Under the pieces are notes generated by a model. It searched no databases. It saw only the letters and a list, made by a program, of their open reading frames with translations, and had not been told where the DNA came from. A stretch of DNA of 64,000 nt, taken from positions 103,492 through 167,491 of the forward strand of contig NMRA01000107.1 in assembly GCA_002633005.1 (NCBI GenBank), written 5' to 3'. Shown piece by piece: positions 1 to 11,640 of this stretch (position 1 is the first letter of the stretch; every line of letters begins with the position of its first letter). This DNA comes from Phoronis australis (taxonomy: Eukaryota; Phoronida; Phoronidae). The position numbers were made by a program, and so were the translations under genes.

Positions 1-438
1 ATAAGACACATAATTTCCATAAAAATGATATCTTAATTCAGTGAAATTTTTCTCTCATGTCCTCTTACTTGTAAATCACCGATCTCCAGTTTGAATGCGG
101 GTATCGTGTCGTCAGGATCTTTGTCTTGAGAATTATATTCAGTTACCAGTGGTAACCTAATTTAGCAGACGATAATTTCCCGGTCGAAGCTTAGCGTGAA
201 AAAAAACGTGTTTTAAGCTATAATAGTTGGTAAACCTTAATTTATAAATTCAATTTATTTCTATTATATTTAAGTCTTCAATTGGTTTTGAGTAAAAGCA
301 TTATTTGACAAAAATAGCCCGACTTTTCTTAAAAGATCACGACCTCCGTCCCCGCGCCTCTGACATAGAAAGTAGTTACAAAGCCGTGGAGAGTCAGAAA
401 AGGTAAATCTATTCATTGCAATGTTTCTCGTTTAGTAT
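1..438. other. No gene recognised
   Basis: AT-rich non-coding sequence. I see no ORF with family resemblance, no RNA gene and no clear repeat structure before the palindrome at 439. Confidence 0.5.
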
Positions 439-622
439 GTGGTATAAATAGATTATTACACGTTCTCAGCCGTTATCCCCCTTATCTAGAGCCCTCGTGG
501 ATTTTGGAGAATTATCACCCTCGGGGCTAACGCCCCTCGGGCGATAATTCTCCAAAATTCACTCGGGCTCTAGATAACGGGGGATAACGACTTCGCCATG
601 TAATAATCTATATTTATACCAC
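439..622. mobile_element. Palindromic MITE / foldback element
   Basis: The two halves are near-perfect reverse complements. The left end reads gtggtataaatagattatta and the right end reads taataatctatatttatacc followed by ac. Inner matching blocks include cgttatccccc with gggggataacg, ctctagataa with its complement, and ggagaattatc with gataattctcc. The centre near 525-535 is almost loopless. This is the form of a short non-autonomous foldback or MITE. No target duplication was assigned and the superfamily is unknown. Confidence 0.85.
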
Positions 623-1560
623 AATATTAGCCACTGAAACCAGTCTCTGCCAGTTGACTTGTCACAACGTGTCGTTTAATTCGCCGATCACGATCTCCAA
701 AAACGTCGAACTCTGGATTCTCATTTGACAAGACCATTCTCCTCTTAACACTCTTCCCTGTTACGAGTGCACAGAATCGATTCAAACGAGCTTAGTTTAT
801 TTTCTTGTGGTCATGTAAGGCGAGACAGCCATTGCAAATAAAAAAATGCGCGACATTAGTTTATTCAGCCTTTCAACAACAACAAAAGCAGTGAAAATAA
901 TCTCGTGACTTGTACGGGTGTGCTATTTGATGGTGTCGTGTAACAGTTTATGGCCCATCAGTATTACTCTTTCATTGATTGCTTTCATCTCTCGGATCTA
1001 CCTGTTAGGGTCAGCTATACCTCGGCCCAAGGCTATGCCGAAGCAAAGTTAGTAAAATGATTTTCCCTGATGCGACTGTTGTTACCACAACCACTGGCCG
1101 AAGAACTTGTGAGCTAAGACCCTACTCATACTGTTCAGTGTTACCTGGTCTCCAGCTGTTTTTGCGCATTGCTCGTAAAGATTTTGAATGTCACAAGACA
1201 AAGCACGTCTCCTTATTTGATATGGCAAGACATAGACGTAGTACATTTCCCATGTAACCTTTGATGTATAAGAAATTACAATGTCGACGACTTGAAGCAT
1301 CGGCCAGTTCGATTAAGAGGCAATTGATGTGTAAGTCCTAGCTGTTTAAAATTAGTTATAAAGGCATCGTAGTACTGAAATGTATTCTAGTGCACTCGGA
1401 GTTATCTTGCCAATTGCTTGCCTCACTGGTATACCTCATACTGCGCTGCCGACTTCAGATTCGGAGTGCGATAACACATGATAATCTGCCGTTAGTAGCC
1501 TTAGTTTGTCGAATGACTGTGAGCGCATGCGCACATTTATCTAAGTGAGGAAGATTAGAA
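623..1560. other. No gene recognised
   Basis: ORFs here are short and resemble no family I know. There is no splice-bounded coding stretch. Treated as intergenic. Confidence 0.4.
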
Positions 1561-1572
1561 TTTCTGTGGAGA

Positions 1573-3514
1573 CTACAGTTTTTTTAAAGAGTCAAAAGCT
1601 TTGGAAAGATCAATTAGCATGGCCAGAGGTAACATATTATTTTCCACAGCCTTGACAATTCTATCCATAATTTTAACTAAAGCCAGTTCTCTAGAGTGCC
1701 CGCCACGAAAACCATACTGGGCAGGATGTAGCAAGCCATTAGACTGAAAATAATCGTGAAGTTGATTATAAATAAGTTTTTCTAAAATCTTAGAAAAGCA
1801 AAGAAGAACAGAGATAGGCCTGTAATTATCTAAAAACAACTGGTCCCTTTTTTAAATACAGGAATAACCTTGGCAATTTTCATGTTGTCTGGAAAAATTT
1901 GGTTGGAAATGGACTGGTTATACACAACACACAATGATTCAATCAATAGATTACTTAGACATTCTGTTATTTTCATGGATATGCCATCATGGCCACAAGT
2001 AGGTTTACCAGGAAAATAATTAATCGCTTTTCTAATATCAATTAGCGAAATTTGTTTGAAATCAAATCTAACAGCAGATTCACAATCTAAAATAGACATA
2101 TGTGACAAATTTGAAGAATGAGTAGGTAGAAAGTGTGAGGCAATATTACTAAGATAATTATTAAAATGATTTACAATATCACCCTCGTCACAAATCATTT
2201 CATTATTTTCTTCAATTTGATAGGATTATTTGATGACATTTCTATTCAATAAATTAGTAATAAATTTCCGAGTGTCCTTGGGAGAACCAACATGGGCCCG
2301 AAACTGATTGTAATAATAAAGTCTCTTAGCACTTTTCATGACTTTTGAGAATAATGTTATAGGTTTGTTTTTAATGAGACAAAGTTACTAGCACTTTGGA
2401 GGGTTGACTGGAATCGTTTATAAAGCCTGTCTCTAAACCCAAGAGAGTTTAAAATACCTTGAGGATAAGCAAGAACAGAGTCCTGAATTAAATTATAATT
2501 CATATTGGGATCCATATTCAAATTTGTATCCGTGTGAGAAAGTACATTGTAATGCGAAAATTCATCATACACCTTTTTCAAACAATCGTCATTAATGACA
2601 TTTTTGTAAGCAAATTTGGGAACTGTCGCCCTTTTTAATGTTCTGTTAAAACAAGAGAAAATAGGTGAATGATCAGAGATATTTGAAATATAGATCCCGG
2701 AAACTGTATCAATGTTAGAACAGTTATTACATTTGCAGAAAATATTGTTAATAAGTGAAGCAGAAAACCCAGAGAAGCGAGTGGGAAAAGTAATCGTTGG
2801 AGAAAAACCATTTAATGACACAGTGTTGTAGAATTTTCCGAACAAGTGCCTCTCATCCACTTTTAAGAGATTGATGTTAATATCACCTGCCAACATGACA
2901 TGAGAATTGGTTTGCCCAATTTTATTAATCAATGGATTAAAGTCATCTAGAAATGTCCGTATGTTCAAATTGTCATTTTCTTTTAGAGGTTTATGAATAT
3001 TGCCAACAATAACATTTTTCTCATGGATGATCCCAACTAAGATCACAAATAGTGACTCAAAAACTGTAGAATCACTTTTTATTTTGGAGATTTTATACTC
3101 CAACGAGTTGTGGAGGTAAATAATAAGGCCACCATGGCCACGACATTTCTTACCCTTGGAAACACAAGAGTGATTATCAATTTGAAACAATGAGAGGTCA
3201 GCATCATCACCAAGCCAAGTTTCCTGCAGACAAATTGCGCTAAAGTAAAAATTTAGCTGGGACAGTTGACGGAGAAACAGAAACAGGCTATCAAACTTAG
3301 CTCGGATACTTTATATGTTTAAAGATAACATACAGAAGTCGTCATTGTGTTTAATGTTTTTAAGAGCAATTATTATAGCTCTAAATGAATCATTGTCATA
3401 ATAGGGATATGACTTGAGTGCACCAGAACCAATATCATCATTTTTATCACCAAGTAAATGAACAAAACTATTGATTAGAAAACGGACAATCGCCTCACAA
3501 ATAAAAAAGTTCAT
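1573..3514 (-). mobile_element. Degenerate non-LTR retrotransposon (CR1/Jockey-like), EN plus partial RT
   Basis: Read on the minus strand, an APE-type endonuclease is followed by the start of a reverse transcriptase. Endonuclease motifs are visible in order: SLNI near 3315, LQETW near 3230, GDININ near 2885, and SDHSPIF near 2675. The RT part shows PVFKKG near 1850, NYRPIS near 1815, YGFRGGHS near 1705 and the first catalytic block LIDLSKAFDS near 1595. The copy is dead: it has an in-frame TAA at 3311-3313, a frameshift near 2340-2380, a stop near 2226 and a frameshift near 1830-1840. It stops directly after the AFDSL block, so the FADD-bearing half of RT and the 3' UTR are missing. That is unusual, because LINEs normally lose the 5' end. 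A later deletion or insertion probably removed the 3' part. The clade call is inference. Confidence 0.9.
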
Positions 3515-3526
3515 GTTAACTAAACG

Positions 3527-3555
3527 TTTCGTCTACTCATAAGACATCATCAGGC
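3527..3555 (-). other. CTGATGA...GAAAC motif upstream of the LINE ORF
   Basis: On the minus strand the sequence reads cctgatgatgtct, a short loop, then agacgaaacg. The arms gtct and agac can pair. It sits about 13-40 bases before the first ATG of the LINE ORF. CTGATGA and GAAA are the two conserved strands of a hammerhead ribozyme core, and motifs of this type are common next to retroelement ORFs. A proper stem III and cleavage triplet are not visible, so ribozyme activity is not claimed. Confidence 0.4.
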
Positions 3556-3934
3556 TATGTACAGTAGGACAACAGGAAGTGCTATTGACATTAATACCAC
3601 CAAAGTTATTCAATATATCCATGTAGTGAAATAAAGTGTGCATATTGCAACGAAAATAAAGATCAATGGCAAATCAACAACACTGGTAGGTGTCTATCGT
3701 TCTTTGGCATGCTTTTGTATTATGGAAATATTCACCTGCGTTGATCATTTCGTTGTCGTTATGATAGTGTTGTGTTCCTGATTTTTCTGTGTTTATTTGA
3801 TATAGTTCACTATTGGCCTCCGTCAGCGTCTATGTTTACTGTATCAAGTTTACACGTACTTGTGAATTGCAGATTACATAATTATGCAAATCCTCGTGTG
3901 AAAAAGTCGAAATGCCGCTCATGGGATGGATGAC

Positions 3935-4100
3935 GTTACAGTTGGCTGCAAACAGATATCGGGTCATCAGTAACTCAGTGGGAAGGTCACCAGACCGGCA
4001 ATCTAGAGACCTGTGGTTCGATTGCCAGTTGGGGTTCCTGAATTTTCTGTGTTTATTTCACTATTGGCCACATCAGCGTCTATATTTACTATTTTTCTGA
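3935..4100 (+). repeat. tRNA-derived SINE-like sequence
   Basis: An A-box-like segment (gtaactcagtggga, near 3970) is followed about 40 bases later by a B-box-like segment (ggttcgattgcc, near 4014), the spacing of a tRNA-derived pol III promoter. The tail from 4036 (gttcctgaattttctgtg...) recurs with small changes at 3774-3848, so the tail is present twice, flanking the tRNA-like head. This is a non-autonomous element, not a functional tRNA: the acceptor and anticodon arms do not fold cleanly. Confidence 0.55.
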
Positions 4101-5370
4101 TTAAGTGATTTTACGTCCACAAAAAGCGCTCTGGATGCTCTTTCGGAAAAAAGGAATTTTATTTTCTAAAGGTTGCACTACTTACCACGGCACCCTCAGT
4201 AGCAGCCGGCAGAGGGAGTGATTGCAATTGAGATTAGAAAATTCAACTCCGTTGTGGTGACATCGGAGTCGGTGGTTTGTGTTTTCTTCCGAGGTTGTAA
4301 CTTTGGTTGAGTTAAAATACCAGCCATGTTTCACTTTATCGGCATTTTGGCTACTGTAAGAGTAGTCCAGCGACGCCTCTGTCACCGATAAACTTCAAAT
4401 AATATAACGACCCCTTTCAAAGAACCAAGATTAAGAAAATAAGGACGCATTGCAACGCTTTCGTCCGGTGGCAAATATCCAAAGCGATCACAAAGAGCCT
4501 TCGATTCTTGTTTCCGAAAGAACCGTCGCACCACGAGGAGTTCTATGTTCAGTGGGAACTCTTTCGGAAATCCCTAGTATAGACCGCTATAATTTTGGTC
4601 TCAAATTGTTCGTTACTTAGATCAGAAGCGATTCCGTTGTTCCTGAAGAGACCATGCGCGCGCATAATATGACCCTGCGTGACAAGCCAATTTGTAGAGC
4701 TTGGTTTCCACTAGCAACAAATTGTCACGTGTTCTTTCGAAGCCCTGGAATCGCTCCCGGTTTGACTTAGGAACAGCTTGAAACCAATCTTCACAACGTT
4801 AGTGGTCTAAACCAGTTTTGTGTCGAAATGTTTTTAAAAACTATAAATTTAGTAACCACTACTAATGAATGCCACCTTCTACATCAGCTTACAGGGATTA
4901 CGTGAGGACCTTTTCGACTGTTTGTTTAGTTATCGCAACAGCATTGTTTGCCATGGTGAAAGATACGTGTGTACTTAACTTCTCAGCATAGCCTGTAGCA
5001 TCTTTGCCTTGGTGTAAGATTAGGATGGTGTAAAGCTTTTACTTGCATACATTAGCTTTTAAGCAAATTTTGTGCGAACGTTCTTAATGCTCACTTTTAT
5101 GAAAACCAATCTGTTCGCTCTGTGATGGTTTCCGAAAGGATAATACCTCGAGATGGACTGTTTTAGCTTTCTTTATATATTTAATGGTTTTGTTAGGGCA
5201 GTTCTCTGAATGTTGTACACGAAAGAGACGTAGTTAAAAGGAAACCACAAACTAGAAATGGAAAATGGCAGAAGCAACGGTATTCCCGAAGTGGAAGATT
5301 TGGTAAAATTTGTAATATATAGGAGAGATTGAGACAAGCGCGTTTCATGTTACGTTGTCCAGCCTTGCCA
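4101..5370. other. No gene recognised
   Basis: Non-coding as far as can be seen. ORFs are short and without recognisable domains. Confidence 0.4.
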
Positions 5371-5451
5371 GGTTCATACCTACACTCTATCACAGTGCTA
5401 AACGAAAGTTAGCAGTATAGGTGGCGCTGTGTCAGAAGGTAGGTTCATACC
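5371..5451. mobile_element. 60-bp miniature element with 10-11 bp target duplication (copy 1)
   Basis: The 60-bp unit 5381-5440 is bounded by perfect direct repeats ggttcatacc (5371-5380 and 5442-5451; the match extends by one further a on the left of each). Its ends are imperfect inverted repeats: the left reads acactctatcacagtgc and the right, reverse-complemented, reads accttctgacacagcgc, 13 of 18 positions alike over the full arm. A second copy lies at 34305-34357, flanked by a different 10-bp repeat. Target duplications of 9-11 bp are typical of Mutator-like transposons, so a MULE-type MITE is the best guess. Confidence 0.75.
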
Positions 5452-5594
5452 ACGTTTCCACATTAAAAACAACGATGGCAGGTCTCTTTTTAACTCGAGC
5501 GCAGTAAACATTTCAATGTATATACAAAGGCACTGGTGATCGTAAATGAAACAATGTATCTTTAATAGATGTGTACGCGTGTATAAAGTGTATA

Positions 5595-5990
5595 CATACT
5601 ACCTGGAATTTCCGAAAAATGTTCGTGCGCGGATATTCAGAAACAACCTTTCAAAAACGTGTCTTTGGAAACAGGGGCGTATTTTCGGCAACTGTGTCAT
5701 AAAGCTGTCCTTCATACTATGCTAATACGGTTACTTACCAACAAAGTCACCAATATCTCGTAGTCATTTGAGTGAAATCGCGGTTCCAAAATATGTCTTG
5801 GCAATGAATACAAAGTTTTATACATCAAAACAATTAACTGTTCGTAGTATTTCAGAACAATCCATCAGATTTTTAGAACATTCAAACAGTTGCCGAAAAT
5901 GTGCTCATTGGCGTACTTTTGGAATTTTTCCGAAAATACGCCGATGGGCGTACTTGTAGGTGGTCCTATTGTCGAAAATTTCCAGTACTG
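5595..5990. repeat. Possible MITE with imperfect inverted ends
   Basis: ggcgtattttcgg at 5676-5688 is repeated as its exact complement at 5931-5943. Outer segments near 5600 (tacctggaatttccgaaa) and 5975 (complement of tactggaaattttcgac) also match imperfectly in inverted orientation. This suggests a roughly 390-bp element. No target duplication was seen. Confidence 0.35.
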
Positions 5991-6284
5991 TGAACTTAGG
6001 GCCAGTGACCTCTTGTTCAATAAAGTCATTATTTTTAGAAAGAAAGATCGCAAGAGTTAAACGTGAAGGTAAATAAACCCGCGCCTTCTGTCAAAATTTG
6101 TATAACGTCGGTCTCAAGTTATTTCTTACTCAGTTTACATGCGCGCTCACACAGGGTGGGGCTCGAATGCCGGAGCCCCACCATTTGGCGAAGTAGGCAA
6201 AAAGCTCCGCCTCAGACAAACAAAAAGTCCGAAAAAGTAGAAAAGTAGGCAACAGTCCACTAAAACGGCAGGTGCACAATTCAT

Positions 6285-6375
6285 AGCTCTGAACGTACCC
6301 CGTTTTTTAGTAAAAGGTCCACGTTCTCAAAAATTCGAGCCTCCGCATTTTTTAGGCTGGGCGCGCATGGGTTAT
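6285..6375. repeat. Interspersed repeat shared with about 31220-31330
   Basis: The blocks aaaaggtccac, aattcgagcc and tgcgcgcatg occur in the same order at both places with similar spacing. Family unknown. Confidence 0.45.
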
Positions 6376-7339
6376 ACATGATTTCTAAGCTTAAAGGAGC
6401 ATGCCACCCAAAAAACAACCTAATTTGTACCAATTTAGATCGAGTAGTTATACTCCATAACGACACCGTACGGTTGCGTTACCTGACACCTGACGGCAGA
6501 CGGAGGTGTTGAAATTATCCAATGACGTCGTCGTTCGGCAGGTCAATAAGGTTCGTAGCAGGAGTTAGGGGTCTGTTCGGAGATAATTTCGAAGTATTTT
6601 CTGCGAGATACAGACAGGAGAACCTAGATCTGTGTTGTTTAGACTTGTGATTTTTTGAGTTCTAAACACAAAACGCTAGTTATCCTGGCCACTGGCTCGG
6701 AGCCCGATCAGGCCCGTCGCGGCCGACCGGATTGACTCGTTATCCCGGCCAGTGAGTGGCTCGGAAACTGATCAGACATCACGAACATAAACCAGCCAAA
6801 GTTCACTGGAAACCAAACTTCCAGTCAAAAAAATACTATACTAGTGAGCCAAAGTAATGTGCTCCTGATCATGTTGGTGAATTAGCCACGAAACTGCAAA
6901 TCTACTTACTCGTCGGGGGCCGCGAATTCAGGTTCCGCTTTGGCCACAGCACCGCCAGGGCAGAAGTTGTACATTGACAATCATTATTTGAGTAATGTAA
7001 AAGGAAATAAAGATTCACCTGGCCGTGGGATGGAAATCGAGCTGTTTCACAACAGTTCCTGCCAGCAAACACTAAATTACTGAGCAGAGTCACACGGCCT
7101 CGGTGTCCCGTCAATTAGTTTTATTGCACCTAAAGCCGGTATCGCAGTGATTTATTCATTGCTGGCTTCTCAAATCATTTGCACTCACGAACACTCCAAA
7201 GGCATTATAAATGCATCTAATGAGACAGACTTTGTTTCAGTTTTATATAAGTATTGGTTAGGGTGAGAATAATTCATTTTGAAACAGAACGCGGCAGTAA
7301 TAAACGCCAACATGGCAACTCGCAATCCCGACTTAGGAC

Positions 7340-7480
7340 GAGCTAGAGCTCATCAGTCCCGACTTCGCAGGTGGATCGTTAAGTTTTACAGGCTATCAAT
7401 TGGAACAGGAATACAGTGATGAAGAAATACTAGAGAGGTGCCGTGATCAAGCTCAGACAACGGAACGTATGGAGTTATTT
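7340..7480 (+). pseudogene. ORF2 fragment of the TTAA transposon
   Basis: The reading DFAGGS...GYQLEQEYSDEEI, then LERCRDQAQTTERM, matches the minus-strand ORF at 36607-36903 ([20 protein letters not shown], then [14 protein letters not shown]). In this copy the sequence runs straight after TERM into the complement of the THAP relic. The cysteine-rich C-terminal part seen in the other copy is therefore deleted here. Confidence 0.6.
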
Positions 7481-7729
7481 TGTAAGCCGGCATTCGTCAG
7501 GCACTGTCGACGTCTGCAGGCCAGAGACACGGAGATGTTTCACGACCTCATACTTGCTATTTACAGCGTACATTTCATTCTTCACTACCATGAGCCACTT
7601 CCTAAGCATTTCGGACTCTCGAGGAAGTAAAAAAAAAACGATATACCCGCTTTCCTCGCAGCTGCTTAGTTCGGACAAGCGGGAAAGATGCACCGCAACA
7701 CAGCGGCATTCACTCTGCATATGAACCAC
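7475..7729 (-). pseudogene. THAP-domain relic of the TTAA transposon
   Basis: The minus strand carries VYRFF, the block MLRKWLMVVKNEMYAVN and a degraded RVSGLQ where a THAP domain has RVC..HF. It aligns throughout with the plus-strand THAP-like segment at 36016-36305. The N-terminal cysteine pair and the C-x2-H pair are lost or out of frame, so it is non-functional. Confidence 0.55.
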
Positions 7730-7877
7730 TGACGTCGCTAGCGTCGTTTCTCACCTTCCTCACAGGTTAACGCGACACCTCTTGGCAAGGTAAGGTCGAC
7801 CGTATGCGAGGCGATGTGGATATAGACCGATTAAAACGGCAAAAAGACTAATTAAATCGGGTGGCATTCTCCTTTAA

Positions 7878-9402
7878 GGTGTTCCGACTGCCTCACACCA
7901 GACCCAGTTGACTGCTCGCCGTCTGGCGGCTGCGGCCATCGTGGAAATTCCAGGCTATTCATGATAAGTAAACAATAAGCTAAGAACGCGGTGATGACTT
8001 GCTCTGAATGAGCAAATTGAGTGCGTTTATGAAGAATGTTGGTATTTTTGACAGGCACGAGTTTTAGCTCGTCAATCATCAATTCGCCAGCTATCTTCAG
8101 ACATTACGTCGTTTTCAGAAAAACGCGCATAGGTAGGCCTGTGTGATATGCTCATCGCGATAACTTTCGGATTTTTGCTTATCATTGTGACATTTTCGTG
8201 CCATATATGTTAGCGTTGAGTTGGTTACACTGGAAAATAATGTTGCTCATAGTTGGTCGTGCACTACTTCTTCACTACGGCTTGTGCCCATGTTTGTTCA
8301 CATTAATGCTGCTAATTTACACTAGTTCTAAAATATCAATTATAAGCCTAATCTCACCGACAGAATGGGTACTTTGAGTACTGCTTTTTAGTTATGATCC
8401 CGCTCTCCAACCGGTCCTGTGATAGACTACTTAAGCTGGCTTCCCACAGCTCGATTCCGATTTTCAGCCATTACTTGATTGCATATTTCGATATTTCGGA
8501 TCAGCTAATTGTAAAAAAATGAAACACTGTCTGATGACGTCACATTCTGGCTTTTAATTTGTAGCAAAGAAAAATCGATCATCAATTTGAAAATGCTAAG
8601 CTCGACGTGACATCTACCAGGGTCTTCACTCAATGACCCCTGGGGAAAGGCTCCTGTGCCTTCTGGCGGGGGATTTTTTACGGAGGGGAAAATCTCATCC
8701 TCCATCGTCACCCCGCATCAGTCACTGCCTACTGTTTTGGTCCCTCTATCTGCCCTGAAGGATCCACAATCAAGAGGACAACAGGAATAATCTGACAACT
8801 GCTGTGCTGTTAATTTTAATTCTCATCATGATTTATTACCCGTGCGCCTACAGCGGATGGCTCGACTTGCCAATTTCGCCCAAATTCACTGATCAGTGTT
8901 TGTCTCTTTGGATGAGATCATTTCCACGGACAGTTGAAAACAAACAAGCCGCTGATCTCCCGCCACCAAACTTTCATAATATGTGATTTGTCGAGGAACC
9001 CTATTGATTTTTGGTCAGTACGAGTCAGGGTTTGGTGTTCGTAAAAATCTTTGAATTTTCAGGGGCGTTACGTCATTTTTTACCTCTTTAACTTTACTCT
9101 CACAGTAAGCAACTATCGTGTATCATTACTGCCTGATAAACACACCACTTTTTTACATTGCGCTCCTTGCGAACTCAACAATAAAATGGATATTTTACTA
9201 AAAGAGCGCGAAAATCTTGGTCATGAATTTATGAAATCAATACTCTTATCTTTACATTCACCAATTGAGAACACAGGATGAGTTTCGCTACTCGAAAGAC
9301 ATCGCTAAGATGAAATTATTTCATTATATATGGCGGCAGTTGGGTGAGTAGTCATATGCATGATTCAGCTGTCACTCCACTACGGCGGCCATTCTAGGAG
9401 AT
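7878..9402. other. No gene recognised
   Basis: Intergenic. ORFs are short and unrelated to known families. The direct neighbourhood of the transposon shows no other clear repeat boundary. Confidence 0.4.
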
Positions 9403-9585
9403 GGTGCACCACCAAAAATAAAAATCACTAAGAATACTTATTAAATTCACATGAGTCTGAAAAGAATTATTGAAGTTGAGGTGAATTAGCACCATTTGGG
9501 CCTCAGTTTCGACTGAACAAACTTGCTTTAAAATCCGTTTCATGAAGTTTTTAACTAAAATAAAGCGGAAAGTGTATCTAAGTAT
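9403..9585. repeat. Interspersed repeat, member 1
   Basis: This region shares gatggtgcaccacca with 42332-42347 and the block tccgtttcatgaagttttta with about 19187-19207, each embedded in similar AT-rich context. The three places look like fragments of one old family. Confidence 0.5.
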
Positions 9586-9599
9586 TGGGGGTTCGCTTT

Positions 9600-11640
9600 G
9601 ACATGGAATCTGTCGGCTTCGCCATTGGAGGAAACCGAGTATCGAGGGACACAGACAATTCACACCAACAGGCGGAGCTGTTTCTCTCATTGGAAAATGT
9701 TTTTTTTTTAAGTGGACTTACAGTATTTTTAAAATACCGCAAGATCGGCAACATAAGCTGAGGACATGTACAGTGAAGTCATTGCACTGAAGAAAATACA
9801 TAAAGATGACTGTAGGTATTTTTTAAGAAAGAACAAAGCGATCACTGTCTTCCGTTAGTAGCAGTTAATTGCCGGCGGACTGATCAATAATGCATCGTGA
9901 CTATGGAAATTTCCACTGCTCGCTTTTTAAGCAGCGCTTGTGGACGCAGTCTGCACGGGTTCTCGCTTTAGAATAACCGTTAGGAAAGTCAACAGCGGTT
10001 AACGTGATATTAAAACCGCTTGCGTTTTAATAGCAACCGCTAATTCTACTTGTCTGACCTGAACGACTTGGGCTTAACGCTCGTGTAAGTAGCTTTGTGA
10101 TATATCTTTAGTTTATCAGCGCGTCATCCTGGAACTGCACAGGTTTATGGGTTGTATTCCAGATGGAATTTTATCAGACAGTCTGTTGCAGTAGCCAGTC
10201 TAGTCTACTTGCGATGCCGTGTCAATGTTAATAATATTTCCGTAAACAATTCCACAGCAGTGTTCCCGTGGTGCCTTGAGATTTTTCTCACACCAGTATA
10301 CGTGAGAAATTTACGGAGAAATGCACGGATTGCGCTTGTTGATTAAAATAGAAACAATATGGTTTCTCAAATTCGCGGGACTAATTTCATATTCATCGTA
10401 ACATGAACGAATGCAGATTTGAAATTGACATTAGAGTTGAACATAGCAACGATGAGAGGATTATTGTCGAGTGCTTTCGTGAAAGCATTACCCTTGCATA
10501 GGGTTTTGATCTCGAAACATCGCCATTTTGACGGGGTAAATTCCAAACTTGATCTTTTAGTAGAGATTCTTTGACAGATGTTTGTTTTAACTCATAAGCC
10601 TAGACCAATACAACAAAAGACACCATAGCTGTAAAAACACTGTCTGCAAATTTTTGTAGTAGTTGGAACACGAAGAATCCTTTTGTAGTTTCGAACTCTC
10701 AAAGTGAATTAAATCGAAAAGGCAAAATTTTGTTGGGAAAAGTCACACATCTTAGCGGCACTTTCTGTAGTACGGGAGTAGCCCTGGGGTTGTAACGAAC
10801 TCATCGAAGCCTGAATAGTATGGCCACATGATCGTGAAGCAAAACATGGAGTGTGTTATTCCTGTCAGGGGGAGCGCAATGTACTCTGCGCCAGTTCGTA
10901 AATTAAACGACTCGGGACGAGGGTAAATGAAACTGATATAGTGTTCATTCACGCTGTGCAAAGAACAAACTGTCTCACAGTCAAAGATGTAATTGTCTCA
11001 GTTATGACAGAATTCAGCGGCGTACTCAGAGAGAGAGAGGGTGAGGGAGAGGGAGATTAAAGACATCGTACCAGTCTAAAATTCTCTGTATTTTGGTTAA
11101 AACTGAAGCCTGAAAGTAATTCAAACGTCTTCTATGCAAACTTACTAAAAAAAAGTTGCTGCACATTCATTTCTTGGATACACCGCGCTGTGCCGCTACC
11201 CTGGGGCCTAGGCAATGTTGGCAGTTGTGAAAACAATTATTTGGCTCTTGTTCAACGGCTATAAACCACCGTTCCATCCACAAAGAGATTTACTTCAAAT
11301 GCGTCAGTCAGAACTTAACCACGCGTGATCTACTTTATGTGCACCTTTTTAGTAAAAAATAAACGAGTGCAATTTAGTCTGTGGAGATGTAGTAATATCC
11401 TACGACAGATCAGCATAAAGCGACTGTAGTGCGCAAAAACAGACGTGTCCTATTGCCCAAATGTCGTTATGCCATTGACAATGTTTTTCTTTTTTGTAAC
11501 GGCCAGATGGGGGAGGGACTAACACGATTAAATGTTTAAAAAATGAGCAACCATTTTATCTTTACCATTTGCGATGCACACGTATGGTGAGCGCATATCA
11601 TTGTCCCTGCTTTGATCTCAGAGAGTGTGCACGGTGTATG
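9600..11640. other. No gene recognised
   Basis: Non-coding. The only compositional feature is a purine-rich GA run at about 11027-11057. No convincing exon was found. Confidence 0.4.

Larger units (their letters stand above)
6391..7877 (-). mobile_element. TTAA-flanked DNA transposon relic (Kolobok-like), copy 1
   Basis: The element is bounded by TTAA on both sides (6391-6394 and 7874-7877). It has terminal inverted repeats: aggagcatgccaccc on the left and gggtggcattctcct on the right. It shares its ends and interior blocks with the 2.3-kb element at 35840-38145 in opposite orientation, including tatagaccgatt, cgcgacacctct, tctgccgtca and cctggccactggctcggagcc. Its coding relics are an ORF2 fragment on the plus strand (about 7340-7480) and a THAP relic on the minus strand (about 7475-7729). 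TTAA duplications are used by piggyBac and Kolobok. A THAP domain favours Kolobok, to my knowledge, but the superfamily is inferred. Confidence 0.8.

Noticed and set aside
3935-4035. Possible functional tRNA gene
   Set aside because: A- and B-box-like segments exist, but no full cloverleaf with paired acceptor ends can be drawn. SINE is more likely.
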